This document shows positions 1 to 13,084 of a stretch of DNA of 64,000 bases, in pieces (positions within the stretch are counted from its first letter, which is position 1; the number at the start of each line of letters is the position of its first letter). The stretch covers positions 1,074,037 to 1,138,036 of the forward strand of contig ML976985.1 in NCBI GenBank assembly GCA_010015675.1. The letters run 5' to 3'. The DNA comes from Byssothecium circinans. Its lineage: Eukaryota > Ascomycota > Dothideomycetes > Pleosporales > Massarinaceae. The notes under the pieces were generated by a model. The model worked only from the letters and a program-made list of their open reading frames with translations, ran no database searches and was not told the origin of the DNA. The translations under genes were made by a program, and so were the position numbers.

Positions 1-1037
1 TCCAGCCCCATCCCTCCATGACTTTCACCCAACTCATCTTTTGGACTCCAGCCCAGCACCAACTCCGACCCCTCATGAAGCATCTGATGTATCCCTTATA
101 CTTCCCCATTCACTCCCCCGTGAGGCCGAATGTGCGCGTGTGTGTGTGAGAGAATATAAAACGCGTTGGATAGGAGGTGTATTCAACCCGCCTTTCCGCT
201 AGCTCACAAGGTTCTAAGGTTTGCTTGCACATTCCATCCATCCATCCATCCATTCCTAAAGAATTTTTAATTTCTTCTCCTCCTTTTCTTTTCCCCATGA
301 TATTTATTCAAGACTCTTTCCATGGCTCCCTCCCGCTCCCTCAATTCCCCCCTCGCTCGCATTTTAAACTGGTAAGAACGAGTTAAGAGGGAAGAGCACA
401 TGTCCACAAAGTCTTTATTCGTTCTCCTCTCTCTCTCTTTCCTCGCCGCCCGTCACCATTTCCCTCACCCTCTCGTCTCTCCAAGATTGAAGTCCCCTGC
501 CCTAAGCCCCAGCCCTAAGCCCCATCATGAACGGCCTGGCACGCACGGTCTGGCGCGCACGTACGCAAGCGCACGCCATAGCCCCCCCCCTCGCACCATC
601 TTCTACTCTACACCACACCACCTTCCCTTCCACGTCCACCACATCTCGCCCAGCCCAGTCCAGCCCAGCCCATCATCAACCCCAGAACCCCAGAACCTCA
701 AAACCACCGCTCCACTCAAGACAAGTATAAAGCACACTCATCCATTCATTCGTTCATACATGGCACATCATGCATCTATCCCATACAATCCACACAATCC
801 ATTCATTCATTCCACTCGCTACAAATCAAGCAAGCAAGCAAGCAGGCAGGCAAGTTTTGGTATCCCGTATCCCGTATCCCGCCCCGCATAGGTATCATAA
901 AAAGACGCAGCAAACATGCCCCCATTCCAACCCCGCTCACCTCCTCATCACCTCCTACATCTCCACCCCTCCCCGTCGGGGCACTTTTATCTATCCACCC
1001 CATCTATTCCCTCCTCTCTAAATCTATCTCGCTCCCC
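1..1037. other. No gene seen; C/T-rich 3' flank
   Basis: This stretch is strongly C/T-rich on the + strand and lies downstream of the transcription factor gene that ends at 1038. Open frames here are Pro/Ser/His-rich low-complexity strings without recognisable domains, so I call no gene. A short TCCA tandem run is present near 233-255 and an ATTC/CATT-rich run near 735-815. The stretch probably holds the 3' UTR of the neighbour and intergenic DNA. Confidence 0.6.
233..255. repeat. TCCA tetranucleotide microsatellite
   Basis: About five to six tandem TCCA units are visible in a C/T-rich background. It is a simple repeat with no coding context. Confidence 0.8.
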
Positions 1038-3531
1038 CTATCCTTCCACAACGCCCCCCTCACCCGCACCCGCACCACTCTCCCCTCTCCCTCTCCCCTC
1101 AAACCCCTCAAACCCCAACCCCAACCCCTCTCTACTCCCCCTCCTCCTCATCTCAACGTCACCACCGGCCCCACTAGCCGTATCCAACATCTGCACATCC
1201 CCCGGACTACTCCGCCCAGACGCATACTCACCCTGCCGTCCCATTTGCCCCGACTGCTGTCCCGACTGCCGTCCCGACTGCCGCCCCAACGCCCCCCTAC
1301 CCGCACCCCCATCCCTCCTCTCCGGCACGCCCGCCCTACTAACCCCCTCCCCAATCCTCGGCTTCTCCCCCAACCCCTCCAGCATCCCCCTCGACGCATC
1401 CAACATCCTCACCGCATACCCCAAGAACTCCGCCCTCTTCGCCGAAACCGACAGCGTCCACCGATACTCAGCGAGTCTCTTCTGATAGAACTCGGCCTCT
1501 TCCTGCGCGGGGGCCGTGGCCCAGAGCAGCGAGCCAAACGTGCCGATGAGCGTGAAGTTGATCTTGGATGCGAAGAACCAGAAGGCCTGCAGATGCTGGG
1601 GTTTGAGGCGGTTGACGAAATCCATGGCGGAGATGAGGCGCGTTTTGGCTGCGTTGCGGCACATGAAGAAGCCGTAGGGGTCGTGGGATGGGTCGTCGAG
1701 GGACTGCACGATGCGTCGGTGCAGTGTGATTTCCGTGGCGAAGTAGGCGAGGTGTAAGTAGCCTGTATTCTGCTGTTGAGCATGTGGTTCAGGTAAGGAA
1801 GGGTGGGGGGCTGGACGTACCTAGGGAAGAGAGCTTGCTTTTGGTGGGGGCGTTCATCTTGACGACGGCGGGGAGTCGCTCGTGCCACTGCCGCAGTTTG
1901 ATCTGCACTGGCTTTGCTCGCGCGATGATGAGATCTGTTGACTTCTTGCCCGCGTTCGCAAAGTCTTGGATCGCGACTTGGGTGTAGAAAGTGTCCATGA
2001 CCTCGGCCATAATCTGTGTCAGGGCAATCATCTGCGCGAAGAGAATCTGCCCGCGCTCATTCTCCTCCACCTCTTCCTCGCTCTCTTCCTGCCGGTGGTC
2101 AAAGCCATCGCCCTCTTCGTTGAAATCATCGTCATTGATCGGTTTCACCGCCCAATTCGGCCCGAAAATATGGGAGGGTCGACCGTGGATGAGCGAACTC
2201 CACTTGTCCTGCATGTACAAGGCCCACGCGATGCGCTTCCGCAACCCGCGTTCCCACAATGGTATCGACCAGTTCGAACAGTCGAGATGCAGACCCAGCT
2301 CTTGAGCAATGGCCACCAACTGCGTCGTCAGACTCCACGAATCAGCTTCCGGACGCTGCAGCAACAGCAAACCCGCTTGCACGGTCGACAGCTTCGGCCT
2401 CTCCATGGCTCTCGACAGCGAGTTCATGGCAATTGCCTCTAATCTAGACGCATCAGGCTTGGGATGTTGAACCAGTCTCTGGTCATACGACCACCAGTTC
2501 AGCGCGAGTATATACATGCCTGCCATCAGCGGCGGCGCAAAAGTGCGGTCACCATTTCGACAACGCTCGACAAAGAGCCGCTTCTGAATGATGGGGAAGC
2601 TCGGATGCACGATCCGAAAGTACAAGTCCAGCAACGCCGGCCCATGCGGATGCACAATCTGCTCGACGTGGTTCAGACTCTCGGCCTCGTCAGCATAGTC
2701 TTGTGTATTCTCATCAGGCAGCATGATGAAACATTCATGGTCATTGACTCTGCGGAGCGTGCCAAGGTCAAACGTCGACTCGTTGCGCGTATCAAACGGC
2801 GACAGGCCAATGAGTAACGAGTCAAAAGGTGAACTGGGGCCGATATATCTACTGTGCTGTCGTCGCTGCAGCCCCAGCGTCTCTCCCAGATGGGGGATGT
2901 GGGCGCTGGCCAATGGGGGTTGAGACGGAGGCGGGCTTGGCGCAGTGGCAGTTATCGTGGGTGTCGGCAGCGCTAGCGGAGGCGGCTCTGTATCGACACT
3001 TCTGCTCGCAGCGATTAGCCCGATAAGATAAGAAACGGTATAAAGGAAAGACATCTCCGCGCGACTTCAACCACGCAGATTGTCAGTTGGTCCAAAGGGG
3101 CTAGCGTCCAGGTACCATCCCAAGCGAGGGCCAGACCAGACGGTGGAGATGACGTAGAGGCACGCGACATACCTCTTCTTCGAATTGCTCGGCGAGTCCT
3201 TCTTCGCGTCGTCGACGACCTTGCGCTTCCGCGGCAGCGGGCTCTGCACAAAGGTACACTCCTGCTTGTGGAACTCGCACAGCACGCAGAGCACTTGGCC
3301 CTCGTGGATGACACAGCGGCTCTTCCTCCTCCTGCAGGCGTCACACGGGCGCTCCCGGCGCGTGCGGATGTTGGCGACGGGGCCGACGGTTGACGATATG
3401 GGCTTGCCCGACACGACGTTCTCTTTGCCCGGCGAGGGCGAGGGCTTCGTCTGCTTCTTGGGACGGGCGGCGGCGATGGGGACGGGTGCGGGACGCGGCA
3501 TAGCAGGCTGGATGGCCACAGCGGTCGTCAT
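1038..3531 (-). CDS. Zn2Cys6 transcription factor, TamA/Dal81-like
   Basis: Predicted nuclear transcription activator of 754 residues in three exons: complement(join(1038..1762,1821..3001,3173..3531)). The introns are 58 and 171 bases with GTACGT/ACAG and GTATGT/GCAG ends, and frame is kept. A Zn2Cys6 cluster spans residues 63-92 (Cys 63, 66, 73, 82, 85, 92) in a CDACRRRKSRC context, followed by a basic PRKRK stretch. A fungal_trans-type regulatory domain fills the middle; WERGLRKRIAWALYMQDKW and the following IHGRPSHI resemble the TamA/Dal81 family, co-activators of nitrogen and amino-acid catabolism. The C-terminus is a Gly/Arg/Gln-rich low-complexity tail with repeated GRQSG units. The start is the ATG at 3531; no in-frame ATG with better context was seen upstream. 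The family assignment rests on recalled similarity; the Zn cluster itself is certain. Confidence 0.8.
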
Positions 3532-5249
3532 GTTTTGCACGATTTGCACGAGATAAGGATGCAGCAGCGCTGTCGGTTTGGGGCCGTATCGGGATATCGG
3601 TGGGCTTATCGCGTGGGCAGGTCGATATGTGTATGGATATCTACGTTGGGACACGTTTGGTCTTGGGTGGACTGGACTGGACCGGACCGGTATCGTATCA
3701 GGGGCCTAAATTGCCCGTAATGGCAGCGAGCAGGATGAGGTGGTTGATGGAACGTGTCGTCATTGAAGGGTGCCGTGAGTGCTGTTGCATTCAGACAGTC
3801 TTCTGCGGAGGCTGCGGAGGGCAAAGGGCAGCGGGCAGTCCTGACCACGGCGGAGCAGCGATCTGGGACCCTGGGCGGGGCGCTTCTTGTCGCAGGGTGG
3901 ACAATGGGGGGAGTCTCTGCCAGCACGATCCGGGGAAACACACACATGGATATATGGTGCATCCATGCGAGCCTCAGCGTCTTTTGAGTTTGAAGCTTCG
4001 TCCCTCTCCCTCTCCGCGACATGTGCCTGGCGGTCCGTGCTCTATCCGTTTGTCATTAGCCCCGAGCGTCGCATCCAGCAGCGATAAGGAGGTCTAACCA
4101 CCAATAGGGCGCCCTGCACCCCACCCAGCCCCCAGTGTGCGCGTAAAATTATTAGACCATCTACGGAGCCCTTAGAGATAGCTGGGAGGATCGCTATCAA
4201 TCCGCTGCTGCCATGCCTCGCTCCAGCCAAGCAGTGAATTGCTGTTAGGTACGAGTTTGCCATAGCCGCCATGGCGCTGCACGTCACAGATGAAGTTGAC
4301 GGACGTTGAGCCCAAATCTCTGCCAGCCAGATCGCAGCCGTTGATAAGGCGACGTCATTATCCATGCTCGACCTCTCCACAGTGGCAGTTATCTCCCCAC
4401 AGCGGGCACGATGCGATGCAGATGCAGCAAGATCCGGTGTCCGGACTCCGGAGTCTGGCGGTGAAGTCGCGACGGTACCACCATCTCCGCCAATCCCTAC
4501 CGCCGTTATGTAATCTACATCTTACGGTGGTACATTATTCACCCGCTTCCACCGGCGCCGCATCTACCGAGATACGCTAACGATAACGGTTCTGCTTACA
4601 TACTCCAAGCCCCCCTCCGCTACACCTTCCCCCAAGCCCTTCACCTCCTTTCTGCTTCCCCTCTCTACCTACGTACCAGTACATGTACACACAAACTCTA
4701 AAACTATAAACCCCAGCACGCATCCCCAAAACCCCGGAATCGATGTGTCAAGCCTTCGGAACGTCGCCTTGCCATGCTGACATAAGGCCTGGGTGCTGGG
4801 TTTTGGGTTGGCTAAGTGTTAGGTGCTGCGCTCACGCCTCCGCTGGCTCTCACTGGTTATGAAGGAGACAGGCATGCGATGGCCTCGGTGACTTGTGGTA
4901 TTTTTGCGCTTTGAATTTTTTTTTTGGCCTGTAGGGCTGTGTGGGAACGTTGCATGTTTGACCGGATAGGTAGTGTGCCATGGTTTGCAGTTGGGTAAGT
5001 AGGTAGCGCTTGCCTGGCAAGTGGAAGGGAGAGGAGAGGAGAAGTCGAGGGAGGTGAAACTACACATGCAGTATATCATGTTTTGGGTGCGAGGACGAGG
5101 ATGACATTGCAGATAGGAGACTGACGAGACGTACGAGCGTCGGACGTAAAGTTCAAACTGGGAACACACAGAAAGTACCACCAAGGTAAAAATAAAAAAA
5201 TAAAAATAAAGAGACAACCTACATACTAAAAAAATAAATAAGCCGTCAA
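3532..5249. other. Intergenic; promoter of the TamA-like gene and 3' flank of the C2H2 gene
   Basis: About 1.7 kb separate two genes on the - strand. The part next to 3531 should hold the promoter and 5' UTR of the transcription factor. The part near 4,900-5,249 is A/T-rich and probably holds the 3' UTR of the zinc-finger gene. Open frames on both strands are short and show no domain. No RNA gene was recognised. Confidence 0.6.
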
Positions 5250-8149
5250 TCAATGCAGACAATAAACATCAACCCCATTCGTCATCCGCACCACAACCCC
5301 CGCCGTCAAACTACTATGCAGCACCAACCCCCCGAAAACCCCTCCCCCATCAACCTTCCTGAACAACCTTTGGGAATTCTTACTCAGCTCGCCCTCCCCG
5401 CCGTCGCGAATATACAGTCGATTCCGCGCGCTCGCGTCCAGACGGCGGCGGTAGAACTTCGGACACGCGTTCACTGCATCGAGGGGGCGCGAGGAGACGG
5501 GGAATCCGGGTTTGTGTTGAGGCGGGAGATCTTTGGTTGCGTGTTTAGGATGGGAGTGTGGCGACGGCGACGCGTTGGTGCCGTAGGCGAGGTCGATGGT
5601 CGCGGCGCGGGTGAAGAAGTTGTTGGAGTCGCGGAGCTCGATGTCGGTATCCTGCTGCTGCTGCTGTTCAGGCATGGTTTGTGCAGAGGCCTTGCGACCG
5701 AGTCTGCGCCTGGGTGCTGTTTTAGGCGTTTCAGAGGAGAGGTCCATGAAGTTCATCTTTGGCATCGGAGGTGCTGGTTTCCCCTTCTCCTTCTTCTTGC
5801 CGCTCTGTTTGACGGTGCCTGAATTAGGATCTGTATATGCCCGTCGTATAGGAGCTGCATCTACTGCTTCAAAGACGGATGGCTTGACTTTCTTGCAGGA
5901 CTTGAGAAGCAGTGTCCAGCCTGCCCATAATGTTACGTCGTGATTCGTACTGTGCGAGTCCTGAAGGTGCTGGCGAAAGCGTTGACCGGAGAAGTAGAGA
6001 CGTTGGTTGCAGTTTCTGAAGTTGTGTTGAGTGACGTGGTCCTTTAGGATTGTGCCCTTGACTTTCCCGTTGCCACGGACGAGGGTGGTATTGCAGTAGC
6101 AACAGACTGCTTCGAGCTGATCTTTGCGTCTGGAAGGATATATTGTATATTGCATGCCAGGCAGAAAGCTACAAGACCACATCGTACAGATTGGGTGGAG
6201 AGATTGGGCTGTAGCAAGGTTGGGGAATGTACGGGCACAGTAAGCACATTGATGTGCAGAGTCACTGCGAGAATGTTAGCAGATTGATAGCCACGAGAGG
6301 GCTGATACCTCGGAAAGCATGACTAAAAGTTGAAACTGGCTTGTACAATAAAGCAACTTACGGGCTATAACTCGCATCCCTTCGTGCAACAGCTTTATGA
6401 CTAGTTCTCGCCGTCCACCACGACATCATATCGAGGCCTTCCATAAAGTGCCTAGCAACGTGATCGGTCCTCTCCTTGTAGGTTGAAAACGTAAGCCCAC
6501 AGAACCCGCAGTGCAGCGCCTGATGACCCTGCTTCAACGGCAACGGATGGCGCCAGGCTTCCAGCAGCTCTGTCAAGCGTAACGGTTTCTCGCTAGGACT
6601 GACCTTGTGCTCATGGTTGATATGCTGCAGGAAGAAATCCTTGCGAGAGAAGGTACGTTCGGACAGCGGCTTGGATTGACAGGAAAGGTAATTGTGGTCG
6701 GCAAGATGTGATGGGCTGGGATCTCTCTTCGCACAGAAAGGGCAGCGATCAAGAAATTCGCCGGCTCGCGGGCAACAGACCCAGAGTTCTTCGGGCATGT
6801 GGATGGTTTGCTCATGCCTCATCCATTCAGTACGGCTGTGGAATCGCTTTTGGCAAAAGGTGCAGTAGAATCGTGAACGTTTACTCGGTTTGCGCTCTAC
6901 CGGTGTGTTCGTGATGGCCTTCCTCTTGTGGACGGACTTGCGAGCCTGCTCGTCCAAAGCACCATTGGACTTCGTCCTACGGGGTATTCTGCTTTGGTGT
7001 CCTTTGCTTTGGTGTCCTTCGACCAGTGTACCGCTCGTACTCGGCCGATCAGGCAAGTCATCCGTTGTACTTGGTGCCACGCGTGACTTTAGCCGTTGGA
7101 TGCTTTTAGCGCCCAAGACGTCACCGCCGAGTATCCATGCGAGTTTTGGTTCCGCTGCCATTCGTTCATGAGCCATTTCATCAGTGATTTGTGGTATCAA
7201 CAGGTCAGCATTATCTCTCTCTGCTCTGTAGTGTCGAAGCTGTTCCTCCAGCACTTTCGCCTTGGCCTGGATCCTTGCAATCTCTGCTTCAGCTCTAGCT
7301 TTGTAATCGATCATCTTGTCTGGCGAGTACCCGGGAGCGACCATCTCCATCTGCTCGGCCCAGGTCTTCTCTGTGTCGACTGTACGGGCCGTCATGGGCC
7401 GCTCTGGAGACCATAATCTTGCATGGCTCAATTCGTCAAGTTTGGGTCTATAGTGAAACACAAAATTAGCGAATTTCATTCATGCTACCAATCAAGAGCG
7501 TGGTTCCAAAAGATAACAGCACATGGGGCGAATTACTACATACGGTTGTGGCATATGCGAATGCGTATGACTCTGCTGATGATGATGTCCATTTCGACTT
7601 TTTGATGTTGCACTGTAGGAAGTGCCCGTGCTATCCGGTGCACTTCCCGACGTATAAAACGTGCGACGACCTTCCGAGTTGGCATCATACGAGCTTTCTC
7701 TAGAGTGAGGTCGTCGTTTCGTAGTGATACTGTTAGGCAGCCGTGCGATGCGACTTCTGTTCGAGTTGTGATCCTTCAGTGCTGCATCGATCGCTGGGAC
7801 AGAAGCCGGCTCGTCTTCTAGAGGCGCACTAAGGTAGCGCTCGATTGACACTAAAGGCAAACAGAAAGTTAGTGATGTTCACTTGGTGGAATGAGAATAC
7901 ATTATGTGTGAAACCGGCATGCTTACTTCGATTGGCGGTTTGAGAGGCTGCGATCTTGGCTGCACTACTGTCAAAGCGGCTTGGGATTGCTGGCAAGGGC
8001 CGTCTCGGGCCTTCGGAGTATTCTGAGGACTCATATCTCTGGGTCGATAGGATCGCTTCTGAAGCTTTTTAGCGCATGAAAAACACCTAGTTTGCTGACC
8101 TACCTGAGCGAGACTTTCGAAGGCGATGGGAATGGAACCAACTCTTCAT
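5250..8149 (-). CDS. C2H2 zinc-finger protein, five exons
   Basis: Predicted 861-residue nuclear protein: complement(join(5250..6264,6362..7447,7544..7850,7927..8058,8104..8149)). All four introns (97, 96, 76 and 45 bases) have GT..AG ends and keep frame. A charged coiled-coil-like segment lies near residues 211-240. A classical C2H2 finger starts at YCTFCQKRFHSRTEWMRHEQ (about 355-377). A CPFC finger-like unit follows, then a second clear finger CGFCGLTFSTYKERTDHVARH (about 473-494). The last exon adds CAYC...H and CCYC...H units and NCNQRLYFSGQRFRQHLQDSH. This chain of fingers is typical of filamentous-ascomycete C2H2 regulators of unknown target. The C-terminal half is Ser/Pro/Gln-rich with a short poly-Gln. 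The target genes cannot be inferred. The first mini-exon (15 residues) is the least certain part. Confidence 0.8.
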
Positions 8150-9814
8150 TGTGGCGTGCTGTTGTTGACGAATGTCCAGCTAAGCTGTACGGAGTAAGCT
8201 CAAGATTCTGCTCAGTTTTGTATGGCGATGCGCCCAAGTTGGGCGAAGCGAGATGAGTGAGCGTTTAATAGATGTCAATTCAAAACAAAATCTCGTCCTC
8301 TGCCATAGTAGCTGGAATCGGACTCATATGTAGACTTCTCGGTCCTGTCCTTTCCCAGCCTCCAACACGAACGGCAACAGATGAGACACCTTTAGCCTAC
8401 AACGGGCCAGTATCACTCTCATCGAAATCCGGTACCGAACCAACCTCTTCCGACTGTGGGGAGATGTGCTATCCATTGAATGAGGGTCAATGTCTGGATC
8501 GCGCATGAGTGATGCACGGTTCGAGGTGTGCCTGAAACTCATCATGCCTGGTTTGCAGTCAGTCTGGGGTAGCTGCAGCTCGTCATGCAGGGGAGTTGTG
8601 CCAAGACGATAGATGTACGAGAGGAACAGCCGGAGAGACGGGCGCTCATGCTTTGGAGCTATGATGATCATCCGTGGATAGACAATGGGATAGCATCGCC
8701 GATAGTGAAGGGTTGGAAATCGTTGAAAGCAAGCCAGAGGAGAGTAACGATGAAATCATAAGTTTGACAATAGGATGTTTTGAGTAACAGTAAGCAGAAA
8801 CGATCGCCTGCCAGGCATGTTGCTATAGTCGACAAGCGAATACGTGTCGCGTATTATGCGATCGATACACGGTGAAGAGGAGCGACTCTGATAAATTAGC
8901 TATTCATTCGTAAAAATGAAGTCGAAGTTCGGCAAGCTGTTGAGGGTTTCCCGACCTCATCTTGGGTCGATAGCGGAGTGTGCGCTCCGTTCAAGCCGTG
9001 AATCAAGTCCTCCCGAAGAACAGCTAGGGTTAAAGATGGCTTGTAGGAACAGGACTAGCCTCAGCAGATGCAGTGTGCCTCCAATATTGGCGTGGAGAAT
9101 GCTGGAAGTTTGGTGACATTTATCCAGATGAGACGCAAGTGACGATGCAAGAGGGACGACGCGAACCAGAAGACGTCGGAACGTTTGCGGGGAGGCGCGC
9201 TAACCGAGATAGGAAGGGACCGTGCTTCAGATGGTTCTTCCCTTGCAGTGCGTTCATGCTTTGGGTTTTCTAGAAGCCAGCCATCTTCCATGGCCCGATG
9301 GTAGAAGCATGATGGTGTCATTGTTGGGGATTTCATGCGGGTGAAGGTAGTGGCTTTACGGAGGTTGACTGCACGCCTATGCTATGACGGATAGTCTGAA
9401 AATATTCTTGAAATATTCCAATGGATGTGAGAACGGCTCCAGTATTCGTGGGAGATGTTGTTGGCGATCTCCACTCACGTCAGCATCGTCCGATAATTAC
9501 CAGGTGTAGGTAAACGAGTGTCATCCAATGCCATGCTATTGCTCATAGGTCGTATCTTGCTTATATACAGTACGGAGCATCGCCGCTCGTGCAAAGCGGC
9601 CGCTGTAAGCTCCAAATAGTCATGCAGTCCGTTCCAAGTCATTCATTCCGCTGTCATCATGCCGTCGTTACATAGTTTAACCATATTCGCTCAAAATCGA
9701 CAAGAAGGACGGGTGGCCGCCGTAGCCAAATAGCGCGTAGTGTGTCGTCTGGCCGTCCGCGCTCGCTGCGCTGCGGTGGAGGCTCCGACAAGAGGGGAGT
9801 GCGTGCTGGCCGGC
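8150..9814. other. Intergenic; no convincing gene
   Basis: This stretch lies between the 5' end of the C2H2 gene and the 3' end of CKS1. It should contain the C2H2 promoter. Several frames of 60-115 codons exist on both strands but lack domains, splice structure or biased codon use. A short TATA-like stretch occurs near 9560. I see nothing else to name. Confidence 0.55.
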
Positions 9815-10315
9815 TCAATGCATGGGGGGTTGGTAGTTGATCGGTCGCCTGTGCGGTTAGCTGGTGGGACATCGCGGATGCAGTGCAGGGCTTACTTGAA
9901 GAGCAGGATGTGCGGCTCTGGCTCGTGGACCTCGTAGTGTTCCCAGCCCAGACTCTATCTTCATTAGCACGGCCCGGCACAACTCCACTGTTGACAGGAC
10001 CTACCTGTGTGATACCCAATGCCCGCCACTCGTCCTCCCACAGCAGCTTCAGCGTGCCCCGCGTGCCGTCAAAGTACTCCTTCGGTATCGCCTTGAGCAT
10101 CTGCTTCGGCAGCTGGACGTGGCGGTACTCGTATTCATCGTCTGAGTATCTGAACAGTATCAGCAGAGAGCACGCGACCAGCCATGCTACAAAACCCACC
10201 GAGCCGAATAGTGAATGTCCGGGATGAAGTCTTCGAGCTTCTCGCGCTCCATGTCGGACAGCGGGCGCGGCTTCTTGTTACGACGCGTCATATCTATGTC
10301 CATGTCGGCGGGCAT
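9815..10315 (-). CDS. CKS1: Cyclin-dependent kinase regulatory subunit (Cks1/Suc1)
   Basis: A 117-residue Cks/Suc1 protein in four exons: complement(join(9815..9848,9896..9954,10005..10149,10200..10315)), with introns of 46, 50 and 50 bases. It binds Cdk1 and acts as a phospho-docking adaptor in the nucleus for cell-cycle substrates. The family signature is complete: [20 protein letters not shown], then [18 protein letters not shown] and HILLFKRP. The final 34-base exon replaces an immediate TAA that would follow Lys if the last intron were retained. The RPINYQPP tail fits other filamentous fungi as I recall them. The start is the first ATG of an acidic leader (MPADMDIDM). Length matches the family. 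Very confident in identity; the last exon is slightly less certain. Confidence 0.95.
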
Positions 10316-10586
10316 GGTGTTATGCTATTGCTGTGGTGTGGGGGACTCGTGTGCTTATGTAGCAGTGCGGTGCAGTGCAGCGCAGCGGGGCTCGCGCAGT
10401 CCAAGGTTGTTGGTTGTTGGTGGTGGGAGCAAGGCAGCAGCTAAGGCGGGCAGGCGGAGGCGGAGACGGAGGTGGCTGGCAAAGGAAGCTGCGGCTGGCT
10501 ATGCTAGAGGGATTGAGGCTTTTTGGCGCTGCCAGGAATCAGGAACGAGTGGAGTGGAGGTTTGGTTGTTGCGGAGCCTGCATGTG

Positions 10587-10662
10587 TGCTTGTGCGCTTG
10601 TGCGCTTGTGCTTGTGCTTGTGCTTGTGCTTGTGCTTGTGCTTGTGCTTGTGCTTGTGCTTG
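10587..10662. repeat. Hexanucleotide microsatellite (GCTTGT)n
   Basis: About twelve near-perfect six-base units of GCTTGT run in tandem, the first few carrying a GCGC variant. It lies in the shared upstream region between CKS1 (-) and the first F-box gene (+), about 270 bases from the CKS1 start and 240 from the F-box start. The unit keeps frame and reads as Cys/Ala or Leu/Val strings, but no gene uses it. Confidence 0.9.
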
Positions 10663-10900
10663 GCCTGGTGGAAAACAAAAAGGCGGGTTCGTGTTTACAG
10701 CGGGGGTCGACCCACGCAAACGGCGCCGGCTTTCTCCGGTCTATCAGATGCTGATGCTCAATGCTCACACCCAGGCCACCTCACTCCCACTCCATCCTGT
10801 CTGGCTTCAAACAACATCATCCAACTTTGATGCCCCGTCTCTCCTCCGCGATAGTGCATTTGTCCGAGTCACGAGTTGCTCGGCCCTCCAGCTCGCCATC

Positions 10901-12475
10901 ATGGAGTCGTTTCCCGACGAAATATTGCTCGTCATCTTCGACATGGTGGCTCCACCCATCACATCATTGACTTCCCCCCATCTCCATCAGGATGCATACT
11001 ATTTTGCACTCCTCTGTCGCGTTAGCCATCGCTTTCGGCGCATTGGGACGCCTCTCCTGTACCGATCCATTGAGCGACCACCCAACGCAGAAGAGCCCAT
11101 GTGTAAATTCCTGAGAACTGTCCAACAGGTACCTACACTGAAGGACCATATCAAATACATTCGCCTCTCTGAGCCCCCCAACTTCCATCACTATCTTGAG
11201 TCTGCCCCTCTCCAGGAAATCCTGCATTCTCTGCCCCTTCGGACGATACGCTCGCTAGCCACTCAGCTACATCTACCTGATCCAGACGAGATTTGTAGCC
11301 GCTATATACGTGTTGGCGACGATATCCTCCTAGCGCTAGCCACCTTCATGGCCCCGAAACTCGAAAAGCTTGTAGTAGACTTCCCCAGTTATGCACATTA
11401 CGAATATTCCCGTTCCGAGTACGCACCTCCTCTGATTGAAGCCATCTGCCGCATGGCTCTAGGGGAGACGCTCGGCCATGTTCATAATTTCAAATCACTC
11501 CGTGTACTGCATATCAATAACACGGGCGGAGCTGGTTTACCCATAACGTGGACGCTGCCACTACTTCTCCTACCGCAGCTACGAGATCTATCATTGTACA
11601 GTTGGGACGAAGGGATAACTCACCAAGTGTACGGCCATGTGTGGACCTGGCCACGGAGAACATCGCCTATCCGCCGGCTGTCTTTGATACGTCCTAGTGT
11701 ACGACCGCTCTTCATTTCAGATTTTATAGAGGCCTGTGAAGCACTGACATCCTTCGAGTGTACTGAACCTCAAGGACGCTTTCTTGAGTGGTTCTCATAT
11801 ATCTCCGATGCGCTCAAGGCGCACTCCGAAAGCTTGGAAACCCTTTCCGTTACGACGTCTTGGATCGCTCATGGCCGCAATTTTCACCTGACTGGCAACG
11901 ACAGTTGGGGTAGGCTTCCTTGCATCGCGAACCTAGCTAACCTCAAGAATCTGAGGGTTCCATTCTACTTCTTCTTCAGCAACGAGCCCATCGGCGCGTC
12001 TATACCGTCAGCTCTAGAATCTCTCACCTTTGACTTCCGTACCAATGGACGACCACAAGACGCCAATCCTCTCTTCGCCGGTATCTTGGATGCTTGTTCC
12101 CACAAACCACTTTCAAGCCTCAAGAACATCCGTGTCTTCATACTCTTACGCCACTATAAATTTCCTCTGCCGATTGACTGCACCAAATTCATAACAGTGT
12201 TTAAAGCCCAAGGAATACGCCTAGATGTGATGGTGTCCTGCCTAAGCGGACGCGGTGAGTTTGCATGACCCGACACTATGATCTCCTTCACTTACCATGG
12301 CCCAGTTCCTCCTGGGAAAGACACGATGCAAAAATTCGAAGAGATATTCCCGGAACATTGTGCTATAATACACAATCCCTCGACTTGGGCCCCTGCGCTA
12401 AAGGCTTCAACGTGGGCCGATCACAGGTCGAAAGAGGAGATTCAGAGGGACATGGCGAACGGCTACTTGATGTGA
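10901..12475 (+). CDS. F-box protein, copy 1 of tandem pair
   Basis: Predicted 507-residue protein, join(10901..12254,12306..12475), with one 51-base intron (GTGAGT..CCCAG). An F-box-like segment occupies residues 3-55 (FPDEILLVIFDMVAPPI, later GTPLLYRSI), which in the family binds Skp1 in SCF ubiquitin ligases. The rest is Leu-rich with repeated segments such as LPQLRDLSLYSW and LKNLRVPF, suggestive of degenerate leucine-rich repeats for substrate binding. Unspliced reading stops after GEFA at 12268. Splicing extends it by 56 residues and mirrors the intron placement in the neighbour at 13085. The substrate is unknown. Confidence 0.75.
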
Positions 12476-13084
12476 TGAATGATGAACGCCGCACTGTGGA
12501 CTCGTATGCGAAGGCCTACAAGCCTCAGATCATCCGCCGTTCGCAACGTCTACTGACCTTTCATGCCTCTCGCTTGCATCTGGAGGTAGGGCCTTGGTAC
12601 AAAATCACATCTTAGGATGTCGACGTATTCTTAAGACGTTTGCAGAGGCAACAGCTTTAGTGAGGCGTCCAGATGACTCGGGAATAGAGTTCCAATTGAG
12701 CCAGCAATCAAGCTAACTTGGTCTTGGCGAACGGCGTTTGCGGTCAGCACCATTTTTTCGATTGCAATCTTTTTCCCTGACTGCCATTTGTCAATTGACA
12801 TCTTTGCTACCTCCTCCCAGGGCCTTTCTTATCGCTTCTCTTGGTGCCCAGTCAACTGCTTTAACTGCGGCGTACTACCAAAACCAGAACGACAGGCTTA
12901 CCTAACCTTGTCAAACGCACCTACCTGGGAACCTCGGTGCTTTACTTGGATCTTACCTTTACAAATGTTCCCCCACCACCGCGTTACTTTCCTCCCAGTC
13001 TTCACAGCTCCATAATCGCCCGCCGCCTAGCCAACTACAAACATCGACGACCTCAGACACTGTACACCATCACCCGCCGACGCC
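12476..13084. other. Spacer between the F-box paralogues
   Basis: About 600 bases between the two same-strand F-box genes. It should contain the 3' end of the first gene and the promoter of the second. No domain-bearing frame is seen. Confidence 0.5.

Noticed and set aside
400..891. Long + strand Pro/Ser/His-rich open frame
   Set aside because: Low-complexity translation of C-rich DNA, no domain, no splice partners.
3600..4097. Open frames on both strands in the TamA-like promoter
   Set aside because: Overlapping frames on both strands with no domain or codon bias.
8272..9336. Small frames on both strands between the C2H2 gene and CKS1
   Set aside because: No family resemblance and no consistent exon structure.
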